From: DASUPK01 sp963728875
Lineage (GTDB): Bacteria > Actinomycetota > Thermoleophilia > Solirubrobacterales > 70-9
Assembly (NCBI GenBank): GCA_963728875.1
Contig: CAVSLJ010000001.1
Span: 62,001-126,000, forward strand
Length of the DNA: 64,000 nucleotides
Direction of reading: 5' to 3'
Shown: positions 50,376-60,541 of the stretch, piece after piece
Layout: every line of letters begins with the position of its first letter
Position numbering within the stretch: the first letter of the stretch is position 1
Notes under the pieces: generated by a model
The model's database searches: none
What the model saw: the letters and a program-made list of their open reading frames with translations, nothing else
What the model was told of the DNA's origin: nothing
Made by a program: the position numbers and the translations under genes

Positions 50376-51821
50376 ATGGCACAGGGACACATGGACAGAC
50401 TGAGCTCGATCGACGCCTCGTTCCTCACTAACGAGACTTCGAGCGCGCACATGCACGTGGGGGCGATCCTGATCTTCGAGGGGCCGCCGCCCGCCTACGA
50501 GGACTTCCTCGACCACGTGCGCAGCCGCCTGCAGCTGGTCCCACGCTTCCGCCAGAAGCTCGCCTTCCCGCCGATCGAGACGGGCAGGCCGTTCTGGGTA
50601 GACGACCCGCACTTCCACCTCGCCTACCACGTGCGGCACTCGGCGCTGCCTGCGCCGGGATCCGAGGAGCAGCTCCGCAACATCGCCGGACGCCTCTTCT
50701 CCCAGGCGCTCGACCGCTCCAAGCCGCTCTGGGAGCTCTGGCTCGTCCAGGGCCTCGAGCAGAACCGGTTCGCCCTGGTGACGAAGACCCACCACGCCCT
50801 CGTCGACGGCGTCTCGGGCGTGGACATCGCGACCGTCCTCTTCGACGTGAAGCCGGTGCCCGAGCCGATCGAGCCTGACCGCGACTGGGTCCCGCAGCCG
50901 TCACCATCCTCAGCCGAGCTGGCGGCCCGCGGGGTAGCTGAGCTCAGCGAGACCCCCTTCAAGCTGGCCCGCCGCGCCGTCCGCGCCGCGAGCCACCCGA
51001 TGAGAACGACCCGAAAGGTCGTGGACGCAGGTGAAGCCCTCGGCGAGGTTGCCTGGAACTTCACCAATCCGGCGCCCGATGTCCCACTCAACACCGAGAT
51101 CGGATCCCACCGCCGGTTCGCCTGGACCCGCTCCGAGCTGGGCGACTTCAAGCGGATCAAGGACGCCCTCGGTGGCACCGTCAACGACGTGGTCCTGGCC
51201 GTGGTCAGCGGGGCGCTGCGGAGCTGGCTCCGCAGCCGAGGCCTGAAGACCGAGGGACTCGAGCTGCGAGCCCTCGTGCCGGTTTCGATCCGAGCGGAGG
51301 ACGAGCGGGGCCAGCTCGGCAACCGGATCGCCGCGATGCGAGGGCCGCTGCCGGTCTACATCGAGGACCCGGTGAAGCGGCTGGAGGCGGTCAAGAGCGC
51401 AATGGGAAGCCTCAAGGAGTCGAAGCAGGCCCTCGGCGCCGAGGTGATCTCCCGCTTCAACGACTTCGCACCGCCGACGCTGCTGGCCCAGGCGTCGCGG
51501 ATCAACTTCTCCACCAGGCTCTTCAACCTGATCGTGACCAACGTGCCGGGCCCTCAGATCCCGCTCTACGTGCTCGGGCGCGAGCTCCAGGACGTCTTCC
51601 CCGTCGCCTTCCTGCCCGAGAACCACGCCCTCGCCATCGCGATCATGTCCTACAACGGCGGCATCGACTTCGGCCTGCTCGGCGACTACGACTCGATGGA
51701 GGACATCGAGCTGCTCGCCAACGGAATGAACGAGTCGCTCGCCGACCTCCTCGCTGCCGCCGAGGCCGTCGAGGCCCGCTCGCAGGCGAACCTCGCCGCC
51801 GGCGCCGACCTCCCCGGCTAG
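50376..51821 (+). CDS. WS/DGAT-family acyltransferase
   Basis: A 481-residue protein. MDRLSSIDASFLTNETSSAH and VGAILIFEG form the family start, THHALVDGVSG contains the catalytic HHxxxDG (139-145), and NDVVLAVVSGALRSWL and NLIVTNVPGPQIPLYVLGRE are the second conserved blocks. These enzymes esterify fatty acyl-CoA with fatty alcohol or diacylglycerol, making wax esters or triacylglycerol. Actinobacteria usually have several. The start could also be the internal ATG at 50391. Confidence 0.9.
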   Translation: MAQGHMDRLSSIDASFLTNETSSAHMHVGAILIFEGPPPAYEDFLDHVRSRLQLVPRFRQKLAFPPIETGRPFWVDDPHFHLAYHVRHSALPAPGSEEQLRNIAGRLFSQALDRSKPLWELWLVQGLEQNRFALVTKTHHALVDGVSGVDIATVLFDVKPVPEPIEPDRDWVPQPSPSSAELAARGVAELSETPFKLARRAVRAASHPMRTTRKVVDAGEALGEVAWNFTNPAPDVPLNTEIGSHRRFAWTRSELGDFKRIKDALGGTVNDVVLAVVSGALRSWLRSRGLKTEGLELRALVPVSIRAEDERGQLGNRIAAMRGPLPVYIEDPVKRLEAVKSAMGSLKESKQALGAEVISRFNDFAPPTLLAQASRINFSTRLFNLIVTNVPGPQIPLYVLGRELQDVFPVAFLPENHALAIAIMSYNGGIDFGLLGDYDSMEDIELLANGMNESLADLLAAAEAVEARSQANLAAGADLPG

Positions 51822-51829
51822 CGGATCAG

Positions 51830-53530
51830 CTAGCGGATCAACTTCAGCTTGGCGTCCGGGCCGACCGGGGGCGCTTCGCGGTTTCCCGCGTTGTCGACCG
51901 CGATGGAGAAGAAGCGGTAGCGCCGGCCGCGCTTGCCACGGAAGCGCAGCTTCGCCTTGCGCGTCTTGCCGATCCGGTGGTACTCGCCGCCGTTGGCCGA
52001 CGCGAAGACGAGCACCTTCTTCACCCCCGCGGTCGGCAGCTTCACGCAGCTCGTGCTGCCTGAGGTGTCGTGGCGCTTGATCTTCAGGGCGACCACCCCG
52101 TTCGCTCGCTTCGCCCTCTTGATCCGCGAGCTCGGCGGGTCCAGGTCGCGGTCGAGGGCCGCGGCCACGGCCTGATCTGCGCGGATCACGCCCCAGCCGA
52201 TGCCGTCCCCGTAGGTGCCGCAGTGGCTCGCGGTCGTCTTGATCAGTTGCACGACCTTGGTGTTCGGCAGGTTGGGCTTCACCGCCCGGATCAGGGCGGC
52301 CACTCCGGCGACCTGTGGGGTGGCCATGCTGGTGCCCACGAGGTATGCGAAGCGGTTGTCGCCGTTGAGGCTGGTGCGACCGCCCTGCGAGTCGTCATCC
52401 ACGCTGTTGGCGGGCCAAGAGGAGAGGATGCCCTGCTGGCCGCCGATCGCGTTGGTGGCCGAGCCGAAGGCGGCGACGGAGACCCGGTTCGTCAGCTCCG
52501 CGAATGAGCTGCGCGTCCCGTCGTACTTGGCCGAGGTCACGACCAGACCCCGGTCGAAGCCGGCGTTCGGCCCCGTGCCGTTCGGCTGCAGCCACTCCTC
52601 CGGGTAGATGCAGTCGTTGAGGCCCAGGGCGCCGCAGGACCCGGTGGGGTTCGGCGTGTTGTCGCCCGCCGCGACCAGCACCGACCCGCGGGATTGCGCG
52701 TAGCTCAGCGCCGGCACCAGGGCGCTGTCGCAGCCTCCCAGGCTCATGCTGATCACGTCACTGTTGCGGTTCGCGGCCGCCGTGATCGCGTCGGAGACGT
52801 TGGAGCAGGGGCCGGGAAAGGCGAGCTTCGCGATGAAGAGGGAGCAGTCGAATCCCATCGAGGCGATCCCGAAGCCGTTGTCCGCGTCGCCGCAGGCAAG
52901 CCCGGCGGTGTGCGTGCCGTGCCCGACCGAATCGGTCGTCGGCGAGCTGGTTCCGAAGGCCGTGGCGTCGGCGATCCGCCCGGCGACGTCCGGATGCGTG
53001 CCGTCCACGCCGGAGTCGATCACGGCGACCTCGGCCCCGGTGCCGCGGGAGAGGTCCCAGGCGCGCGGCCCGCCCTCCCTGATCAGGTTCCACTGGCCGA
53101 AGTCGCCATTCGGCGCGTGGGCGTCGTGTTGGGTGAAGGCGAGGTCGTTCGGCGAGTAGCGGAGCTCCACGAGCGGGTCGGGTCGAACCGACTCGACCCG
53201 GGGGTCTCCGGCCAGTCGCGCCCTCAGGGCCGGCAGACCACCGCGTCCGAGATCGACGCTGAGCTGGCCGATCTCCGGGATCGCGGTCTCCACCGCGAGG
53301 CTGTTTCGGTCGGCGACGCTGCCGAGGATCTCGCTCGACCCGGCGCGCAGCGCATGCCAGCGGCTGCGCGCGGCGGCGCTTCGCCCGCTCGGCAACTCGG
53401 GTGTGTGGACGATGACGACCGCGCGGTTGAGCTCGGTCGAGCTGACCGTGGGCTCCCGAGCCTGAGCCACCGCGGCCGCGCCGACCGCGAGCGCCGCGAG
53501 GGCGGCGATCGTGAGCACTGGCCGCCTCAT
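51830..53530 (-). CDS. Secreted subtilisin-like serine protease
   Basis: A 566-residue protein with signal peptide (VLTIAALAALAVGAAAVAQA). The propeptide-like region runs to about residue 125. The peptidase S8 triad is D172 (VAVIDSGVDGTHP), H207 (GHGTHTAG) and S401 (VGTSMATPQVAG). Six cysteines in the catalytic domain suggest an extracellular enzyme. The last 100 residues form a beta-rich tail with KVLVFASANGGEYHRIGKTR, likely an Ig-like accessory domain. It is convergent with the acyltransferase, nine bases apart. Confidence 0.88.
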   Translation of the reverse strand: MRRPVLTIAALAALAVGAAAVAQAREPTVSSTELNRAVVIVHTPELPSGRSAAARSRWHALRAGSSEILGSVADRNSLAVETAIPEIGQLSVDLGRGGLPALRARLAGDPRVESVRPDPLVELRYSPNDLAFTQHDAHAPNGDFGQWNLIREGGPRAWDLSRGTGAEVAVIDSGVDGTHPDVAGRIADATAFGTSSPTTDSVGHGTHTAGLACGDADNGFGIASMGFDCSLFIAKLAFPGPCSNVSDAITAAANRNSDVISMSLGGCDSALVPALSYAQSRGSVLVAAGDNTPNPTGSCGALGLNDCIYPEEWLQPNGTGPNAGFDRGLVVTSAKYDGTRSSFAELTNRVSVAAFGSATNAIGGQQGILSSWPANSVDDDSQGGRTSLNGDNRFAYLVGTSMATPQVAGVAALIRAVKPNLPNTKVVQLIKTTASHCGTYGDGIGWGVIRADQAVAAALDRDLDPPSSRIKRAKRANGVVALKIKRHDTSGSTSCVKLPTAGVKKVLVFASANGGEYHRIGKTRKAKLRFRGKRGRRYRFFSIAVDNAGNREAPPVGPDAKLKLIR

Positions 53531-53561
53531 GCCCCCATAACAACAACTCTAGGGTGGTGAT

Positions 53562-54428
53562 GTGCCGGTCAGCGTTCAACTCGGGCTCGTCCTGGCCGTC
53601 GCCACCGCCCTCGCCTCGATCGTCGGGTTCCTCTACAAGCACCGGGGCGCGGTCGAGAGCCCGGTCGTGGACTGGCGCCGGCCGCTGTGGAGCTCGGTCG
53701 TGCTCTTTCGCTCTCGCTGGTACACCCTCGGCGTGCTGATCGCGATGGCCGGCTGGGGCCTCCACGTCGGCGCCCTCTCGCTGGCGCCGATCTCGCTCGT
53801 CCAGGCGACGATCGCGGGTGGTCTGGTTCTGCTCACCGTGGTCGCGGATCGCTTCTTCGCCCATCGCGTGACGCGCCGCGAGTGGATCGGCGTGGCGCTC
53901 GCGGCCGCCGGACTGGCGTTCCTGGCGGCGACGCTGGACGGGGACGCCGACTCGGCCCATTCGAGCTACGACACGGCCACGCTGACCATCTTCATCGCGA
54001 TCGTCGGCGCGGCCGGGATCGCCGTGGCTGCATTCGGCCGGGACAACCCGCGCGCTGGGGTGCTGCTCGGGGCAAGTGCCGGCCTGCTCTGGGCGGCCTC
54101 GGACACGTCGATCAAGGCCCTCAGCGGTCACCTCGGCGAGGAGGGTGCAGCCGCGATCCTGTTCAGCCCGCTGGCCGCCGTGATCCTGGCCGCCTCGCTG
54201 GTCGGCCTGCTGATCTCGGCCCGCAGCCTGCAGATCGGCCCGGCGGTCTCCGTGATCGCGGTGACCAGCGTCGCCGCCAACGCGCTCACCATCGCCGCCG
54301 GCCCGATCGTCTTCTCAGAGCCGTTCCCGGACCACGCCGCGGGCGTGTTCGCAAGGGTGCTGGCCTTTGCGCTGGTGATCAGCGCTGCGGCGCTCACACC
54401 ACCCCCGCTGGACCCAGACGCCGTCTAA
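53562..54428 (+). CDS. EamA/DMT-type transporter-like membrane protein
   Basis: A 288-residue protein with about nine or ten helices and two internal halves, as in the drug/metabolite transporter superfamily. LGVLIAMAGWGLHVGALSLA followed by PISLVQATIAGGLVLLTVVA is the typical helix 3-4 region, and GVLLGASAGLLWAASDTSIK begins the second half. The substrate is unknown. It starts at GTG 53562, 31 bases from the divergent protease gene. Its C-terminus ends TPPPLDPDAV just before a repeat copy. Confidence 0.75.
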   Translation: MPVSVQLGLVLAVATALASIVGFLYKHRGAVESPVVDWRRPLWSSVVLFRSRWYTLGVLIAMAGWGLHVGALSLAPISLVQATIAGGLVLLTVVADRFFAHRVTRREWIGVALAAAGLAFLAATLDGDADSAHSSYDTATLTIFIAIVGAAGIAVAAFGRDNPRAGVLLGASAGLLWAASDTSIKALSGHLGEEGAAAILFSPLAAVILAASLVGLLISARSLQIGPAVSVIAVTSVAANALTIAAGPIVFSEPFPDHAAGVFARVLAFALVISAAALTPPPLDPDAV

Positions 54429-54431
54429 GAC

Positions 54432-54444
54432 GGCTTCGCCATCA
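54432..54444. repeat. Intergenic repeat copy 4 (5' part only)
   Basis: GACGGCTTCGCCATCAGG (54429-54446) is identical to the start of copy 3, but the later hairpin half is absent. It lies between convergent genes. Confidence 0.55.
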
Positions 54445-54466
54445 GGTCGCGGCCTCGAGCGGGCCG

Positions 54467-55671
54467 CTAAGTGACCTGGGTCCTCTCGCGCTGGCGACGG
54501 GCCAGGGCGTCGACCGTCACCGCGGCGAGCAGCACGCCGCCCGTGATCATGTACTTGACGTCGGAGTTCAGTCCGAGCAGGTCCATTCCGTTCGAGATCG
54601 ACCCGATGACGACGGCGCCGAGCAGCGCCGACCAGACCGAGCCGCGCCCGCCGAACAGGCTGGTGCCGGCGATCACCGGTCCCGCGATCGCGAGGAGAAG
54701 GACGTCGCCCGAGCCGGACGCCTGGTTGACGGCGATCAGCCTCGACGCCGCCAGGATCCCGCCCGCCGCCGCCATCGTCGAGCAGAGCGTGAAGACGAGG
54801 ATCCGCACGCGATTGATCGGGATGCCGGCACGCCGCGCGGCCTCGGCGTTCCCGCCGGTGGCGAAGATGTGGCGGCCGAACGGCGTCCGTGTCGTCAGCC
54901 AGGCGAAGAAGCCGCAGAAGACGACCAGAATCAGCGCCGAGAGCGGAATGCCGCGATCTGAGCTCAGGATCGCCACTGCGGCGAAGCTCGCGACGCCGAC
55001 GACCACAGTCCGGATTACGATTCCGGCGAGCGGGTCGGTCTCCAGGTTCGCCTTCTGTCTCCGGCGTAACTCCATCAACCCGGTGCCGAGCGTCGCGCCG
55101 GTGACGATCGCCGCGAGGACATAGCCGACGCCGGCCGAGAAGAACTTGCCGGCCAGGTCGGTGATCGTGCTGGGCGGCAGGTTGATCGTCCCGGTGTCCC
55201 CGAGCACGAATAAGAGGGCCCCTTGCCAGGCGAGCAGTCCCGCCAGGGTCACCACGAACGATGGGATCCCGAAGAAGGTGACCATGAAGCCGTTGAAGAA
55301 TCCGATGATGGCGCCGGTCGCGAGACCGGCGAGGATGGCGAGCTCAGGGCTCCATCCGTGCTTCACCTGGAGCACCGCCATCACACCTGCCGCCAGACCG
55401 CTCACCGCGCCGACCGAGAGATCGATCTCGCCGAGCAGCAGGACAAGCACGACACCAACGGAGATGGTCCCGATGGCCGCGATCTGAAGCGTCAGGTTGG
55501 TGAGGTTGATCGCGGAGAGGAAGCGGTCGTTCTGGGACTGGAAGATCACCCAGATCAGGGCGATCGTCAGGAAGACCCGTAGCGAGCCCAGTTCGCCCCG
55601 GGCGAGACGCGTGAGGACTGTGAACCGGCTCTCCTGCTCCGCGCCGTCGGCGGTCTGCGTGGCGCCCTCCA

Positions 55672-55672
<1 letters not shown>
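54467..55672 (-). CDS. xylH: Xylose-type ABC transporter permease
   Basis: A 401-residue permease of the ribose/xylose class with about ten helices: LTLQIAAIGTISVGVVLVLL, LGEIDLSVGAVSGLAAGVMA, FVVTLAGLLAWQGALLFVLG, and FGRHIFATGGNAEAARRAGI, the cytoplasmic loop that contacts the ATPase. The length is that of XylH, longer than RbsC. It is the third gene of the binding protein-ATPase-permease operon, overlapping the ATPase stop (TAATG). Confidence 0.87.
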
Positions 55673-56478
<806 letters not shown>

Positions 56479-56511
56479 CTTCTCATCTCCTCGCGCTCGG
56501 GGCTCATTCTC

Positions 56512-57642
56512 CTAGCTGCTGATTCCGGCCGCCTGACAGGCCGACTGGAATTCAGGGGTGCAGATGTCGCTGGCGGTCCAGTACCCGTTCGGACCGATCA
56601 GCGGCTGCCCGCCGTACGTCACGGAGGCGATGTTGTCCTTCGTCGCCGCCACCGGCGTCAGCAGGTAGGACGGGATGTCCGCCGCACCGTTGTTGGTCTT
56701 CGTCTGGGCAACCAGAAGACCACTGGTCGGAATCGGCTTGCCCTGGGCCAACGCCGCGGCGATCTTGGCGGAGGTCTCGGCCTCCGGCTTGGTCGCCTTG
56801 TAGACCGTCATGAACTGGTCGCCGGTGAGGATCCGCTGAACGGCCTCGAGCTCGGCGTCCTGACCCGTCGACGGGATCGTCTTCGGGTCGATGCCCGCTG
56901 CCTGCATCGCCGCGATCGCGCCGCCGGCGGTGCCGTCGTTCATGGCGTACAGGCCCTTGAACCCGGTCTTGCCGACCGCGGTGATCGCCTGGTCCATCTC
57001 GGACTGGGCCTTGTCGGGGCTCCAATCCGGGGTGTCGTACTCCTTGGCGACCTGGACACCCGCGGCGTCCAGCTCCTTCGACGCGCCCTGACCGAACAGC
57101 GTTGCGTTGTTGTCGGTCGGGGAGCCGTTGATCCGGATGATCGGCCCGTTCGCGTTGCCGTCATCGGCGAGCTTCTTGGCCAACGTGCTGCCCTGGAGCT
57201 CGCCCACCTTGACGTTGTCGAACGAGACGTACGCGGCGACATCAGGGGTATCCAGGATCAGGCGGTCGTAGCTCACCACCGGCACGTTCTGCTGCTTGGC
57301 GAGCTGCACCATCGACGCCGCGGATGCGGAGTCCACCGGGTCGAGGACGACCACGTCGGCCCCGTCGGTGAGCGCCGACTCCATCTGGGACTGCTGCGTC
57401 GACGCGTCCTGGTTCGCGTTGTTGTAGATGAGTTCACAGTCCGAGCACGCCGCCTTGAGGGCGTCCTCGAACTCCGGATGGTCATGGGCCTCGTAGCGAG
57501 TCGTCTTGGACTCTGGGAGCAGGAGCGCTACTTTCGGCCCTCCGCCACCACCGCCGCCACCACAGGCGACGAGCCCGAGCCCGATCACAAGCGCCGCCAC
57601 GGAAAGCACGGCGCCGCGGGCCCAACTGTTGGATCTAGTCAC
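56512..57642 (-). CDS. xylF: Xylose-type sugar-binding lipoprotein
   Basis: 376 residues from GTG at 57642 (GGAGG six bases ahead). The lipoprotein signal ends VIGLGLVACGGGGGG. The mature protein has KVALLLPESKTTRYEAHDHP, DCELIYNNANQDASTQQSQM, VVVLDPVDSASAASMVQLAK, VPVVSYDRLILDTPDVAAYV and VSFDNVKVGELQG, characteristic of XylF-like periplasmic binding proteins. A GLYAMNDGTAGGAIAAMQAA block is also present. D-xylose is the likely ligand by family; related sugars are possible. Confidence 0.87.
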   Translation of the reverse strand: MTRSNSWARGAVLSVAALVIGLGLVACGGGGGGGGPKVALLLPESKTTRYEAHDHPEFEDALKAACSDCELIYNNANQDASTQQSQMESALTDGADVVVLDPVDSASAASMVQLAKQQNVPVVSYDRLILDTPDVAAYVSFDNVKVGELQGSTLAKKLADDGNANGPIIRINGSPTDNNATLFGQGASKELDAAGVQVAKEYDTPDWSPDKAQSEMDQAITAVGKTGFKGLYAMNDGTAGGAIAAMQAAGIDPKTIPSTGQDAELEAVQRILTGDQFMTVYKATKPEAETSAKIAAALAQGKPIPTSGLLVAQTKTNNGAADIPSYLLTPVAATKDNIASVTYGGQPLIGPNGYWTASDICTPEFQSACQAAGISS

Positions 57643-57756
57643 ACGCACCACCTCCACTGTTGTTCCTCTCACTTGATTTGAAAATCCAAACCCGGGTCGA
57701 GCTGCTCAGACACTCACGCACGCGGCGGGACGTCGCCTCAGTGGTTACCCCGGATC

Positions 57757-58971
57757 TCATGCCGCCACCGCCTGCGGCGGCCCCGAGCCGAGGGCGCCGT
57801 CCGGGGCGTGCAGGACGAGCGCAAGGGCGCCGAGGAGCTCCGCGCGCTCGCCAAGGACGCCGGCGACAACCGTGACCTGGTCCGCCGCGCTGGCGATCGC
57901 GTAGCGTCGGATCGACTCGAGCACAGGCTCGGTGATCAGCTCCCCGGCGGCGCTCAGATCGCCGCCGATGATCACGCAGTTGGGATTGACCAGGTTGCAG
58001 AGGCCGGCGAGCGCCACGCCGATCTCGCGACCCGCCTCGCCGATCAGCCGGCTGGCCGCGGGGTCGCGCTCCTTGATCAGCTCGAGCAGCTGCCGCGGCG
58101 ATACCTCCTCGCCCCTGCTCGCGGCCACCTGCTCCGCGATCGCCCGCGCCGAGGCAACGGTCTCGAGGCAGCCCCGGCTGCCGCAGCGGCAGATCGCGGT
58201 GCCGTTCTGCGCCGGGATGTGCCCGATTTCGCCGGCCGTCCCGCCGGCTCCCTCGTGCAGCCGCCCCGCGAAGAGCAGGCCCGCCCCGACCCCCGACGAG
58301 AGCTTGATGTAGATGACGTCCGAGTGCCCCCTGCCGGATCCCCAGACGAATTCCGCGAGGGCGCCGAGGTTCGCGTCGTTCTCCACGGTCACCGGCAATC
58401 CGAGCCGGCGCTCCATCTCCATCGCGGCGTTGACGCCGACCCAGCCCGGCAAGATCGAAGATGAGCCAACCGCACCGGTTGCCCTGTTGATCGGTCCCGG
58501 CAGGCCCATGCCCACGCCGATGACGCCCTTGCGCCCGACATTGGCCTCCTTCAGGACCTGGTCGACCAACTGCTCCGCGGCGTCCAGTCCCTCCTCGGCG
58601 GAGTGATCGACGTCCAGCTCGCGCCAGGACTCCGCGAGGACCTCGTGCGAGAGGTCCGAGACCGCCACGCGCAGGTGGCTGTGGCCGAAGTCCACCCCCA
58701 CGGCCAGTCCGGCCGACGGGTTGAGGGAGAGGAGCACGGGGGGCCGCCCGCCGGCCTCCCCGTGCGCCACACCCGTGGCCTCCGCCTGCTCGGTGAGCAG
58801 TCCGGACTCGATCAGGTCGGCGACGATGCTCGACACCGTCGAGCGAGAGAGCCCGGTCAGCCGGGCGATCTCCGCTCTGCTGGCGGTGCCTCGCCCCCGG
58901 AGCGCGTCGATGACGCGGCCGCGATTGAGCTCACGCAGTGACCGGAGCGATCCGGAATCTGCAGATTCCAC
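57757..58971 (-). CDS. ROK-family repressor (XylR-like)
   Basis: 404 residues from GTG. The N-terminal winged helix has GTASRAEIARLTGLSRSTVS and SIVADLIESGLL. The ROK sugar-kinase-like domain follows: VGVDFGHSHLRVAVSDLSHE, GVGMGLPGPINRATG, VENDANLGALAEFVWGSGRG, GEIGHIPAQNG and zinc ligands CRCGSRGCLET. It should repress the xylFGH genes 115 bases downstream until xylose binds. A perfect palindrome over its own start codon suggests autoregulation. Confidence 0.87.
   Translation of the reverse strand: MESADSGSLRSLRELNRGRVIDALRGRGTASRAEIARLTGLSRSTVSSIVADLIESGLLTEQAEATGVAHGEAGGRPPVLLSLNPSAGLAVGVDFGHSHLRVAVSDLSHEVLAESWRELDVDHSAEEGLDAAEQLVDQVLKEANVGRKGVIGVGMGLPGPINRATGAVGSSSILPGWVGVNAAMEMERRLGLPVTVENDANLGALAEFVWGSGRGHSDVIYIKLSSGVGAGLLFAGRLHEGAGGTAGEIGHIPAQNGTAICRCGSRGCLETVASARAIAEQVAASRGEEVSPRQLLELIKERDPAASRLIGEAGREIGVALAGLCNLVNPNCVIIGGDLSAAGELITEPVLESIRRYAIASAADQVTVVAGVLGERAELLGALALVLHAPDGALGSGPPQAVAA
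58954..58969. promoter_or_regulatory. 16-bp palindrome over the ROK gene start
   Basis: GGAATCTGCAGATTCC is a perfect dyad that covers the last base of the GTG start and the next five codons. Placed just downstream of the promoter, a bound repressor would block transcription or the initiation region. I did not find the same sequence ahead of xylF, where only TTTGGATTTTCAAATC-like partial symmetry is seen. Confidence 0.5.
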
Positions 58972-58981
58972 AGATGCCGGA

Positions 58982-59009
58982 CACTTACCGACTCGGGTGG
59001 ATTTGTCAA
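58982..59009 (-). promoter_or_regulatory. Promoter of the ROK gene
   Basis: On the minus strand, TTGACA (59009-59004), a 16-base spacer and TAAGTG (58987-58982) form a near-consensus promoter. The -10 box ends ten bases before the GTG, so the transcript is likely leaderless. Confidence 0.5.
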
Positions 59010-59070
59010 GGCTTCGGAGGAACTAGCCGCCGATTCCGTTGTGAATGTCCTGAGCCAGGACAAAGCTTGC

Positions 59071-60504
59071 CTAGCGGTCCTCCCCCCCAGCGCGCAGCAT
59101 CTGCTCGATCAGCTGCATGTACTGGGCGAGATGACGGGTCCCGAGGAACGAATGGCGCACCCGCTCCCGAGCGTTCTCCCCGATCTCGCGGGCGCGACCG
59201 GGATCGTCGAGGAGCGAGTTGATGGCCTCGCCCGCCGCTGAGAGATCGGCCGGATCGTCGATGAGGAGACCCGACTCCCCGTCGACGATCTGGTCTTGAA
59301 TCCCGCCGACCCGGGAGGCGACCACCGCCTTCGCCTTCCACATCGCCTCCGCGACCGTCAGGCCGAAGCCCTCCGCCAGGCTCTTCTGAAGGACGACGTC
59401 GGCTCGCCTCTGGATCGCGTTGACCATGGCGGCGTTCTCCTGCACGTCGTCCATCGGCAGGCAGGCGAGGTGAACCCGGCTCCGCACCTCCGGCGGGAGA
59501 TCCTCGCGCACCTCGCGCACCCCGGCCAGGACCTCGGCCCCCTCGGGGTCGTCCGCGACCGCGGCCACCGAGGGACCGGCCAGGACCAGGTGCGCATCGG
59601 TGCTGCGAACGTGCTTCGCGAAGCAGCGCAGGACGCCGATCGGATCCTTGAGCCGGTCCCAGCGCGAGACCTGCGCGATCAGGGGCGCGTCCTCGGGCAG
59701 GGCTCCCTCCTGGTCGAGCTCGGCCGACCGGTCGACGCGTGCGGTGCTGCCGTCCTCTCGGGTGAAGACGGCGCGGGTGTGATGATCACCGCTCCCGAGT
59801 CCGATCACGTTGAGGATCGCCCGCACGGCCTCCGGGTCCAGCTCCTCGTTCTTCGGTGAGAAGGCGTCGATGGAGGGTGGCACGAGCCAGAGCCGATCCG
59901 TGTCGAGGCCGTCCCAGACGAATTCCCGCCGCGAGAAGACGTACGCGTCGGCGTCGTCGACGTACGGCCGGAGGAAGTCCCAGGCTCGCCTCGCCAGATC
60001 GTTCGGGTGGTCGACGCCGACGTGGCACCGCCAGACGATCCGGGTGCCGACGGTCTTCGTGTGCGGGATGAGCCCGGCCGGCTGCGGATCGTGGACGTAG
60101 ACGATGTCGCCCTCGTGGACCAGGCCGACAAGCTCATCGGCTGCCTCGAGGAGGTGCTGCTCGTAGATCCTGCGCTCGGCGGGACCGAGCCCGCCGCCGT
60201 CCCCGTCCGAACCGTGCAGGTGATTGTGGATCCGCTTCGTGATCCGGAAGAAGTCCGGGTTGCCCCCGATCGTCAGCCAGCGAACGTCCACCCCGGCTCC
60301 CCGCGCGTAGGCGAGCAGGGACTGGAGCAGCTCCGCCACCCCTCCGCCGCGCGCGGTCGAGTTGACGTGCCAGACAACCCGGCCGGCGAGGACGCGCTGT
60401 GCGGTCCTCGCCGCCTCCTCGACACCCGCGTAGTCATCCCCGATCACGGCACGAAAGCGCTCGGGAGAAGCGGGGGCGACCGGGACCTGGGTCAGGGCGG
60501 GCAC
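59071..60504 (-). CDS. treT: Trehalose synthase, glycosyltransferring type (TreT-like)
   Basis: A 477-residue GT4 glycosyltransferase: RVVWHVNSTARGGGVAELLQ, DVRWLTIGGNPDFFRITKRI, HNHLHG, VYVHDPQPAGLIP, IVWRCHVGVDHPN, and LAEGFGLTVAEAMWKAKAVV (the nucleotide-sugar EX7E region). This combination matches TreT, which makes trehalose from glucose and a nucleotide-glucose. Related sucrose/trehalose phosphorylases share the fold, so the reaction is probable, not certain. It lies downstream of the xylose operon without a clear operon link. Confidence 0.82.
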   Translation of the reverse strand: MPALTQVPVAPASPERFRAVIGDDYAGVEEAARTAQRVLAGRVVWHVNSTARGGGVAELLQSLLAYARGAGVDVRWLTIGGNPDFFRITKRIHNHLHGSDGDGGGLGPAERRIYEQHLLEAADELVGLVHEGDIVYVHDPQPAGLIPHTKTVGTRIVWRCHVGVDHPNDLARRAWDFLRPYVDDADAYVFSRREFVWDGLDTDRLWLVPPSIDAFSPKNEELDPEAVRAILNVIGLGSGDHHTRAVFTREDGSTARVDRSAELDQEGALPEDAPLIAQVSRWDRLKDPIGVLRCFAKHVRSTDAHLVLAGPSVAAVADDPEGAEVLAGVREVREDLPPEVRSRVHLACLPMDDVQENAAMVNAIQRRADVVLQKSLAEGFGLTVAEAMWKAKAVVASRVGGIQDQIVDGESGLLIDDPADLSAAGEAINSLLDDPGRAREIGENARERVRHSFLGTRHLAQYMQLIEQMLRAGGEDR

Positions 60505-60541
60505 GGCTCACCCGCCCCTGCGACTGAGATCATCAGCCCCC

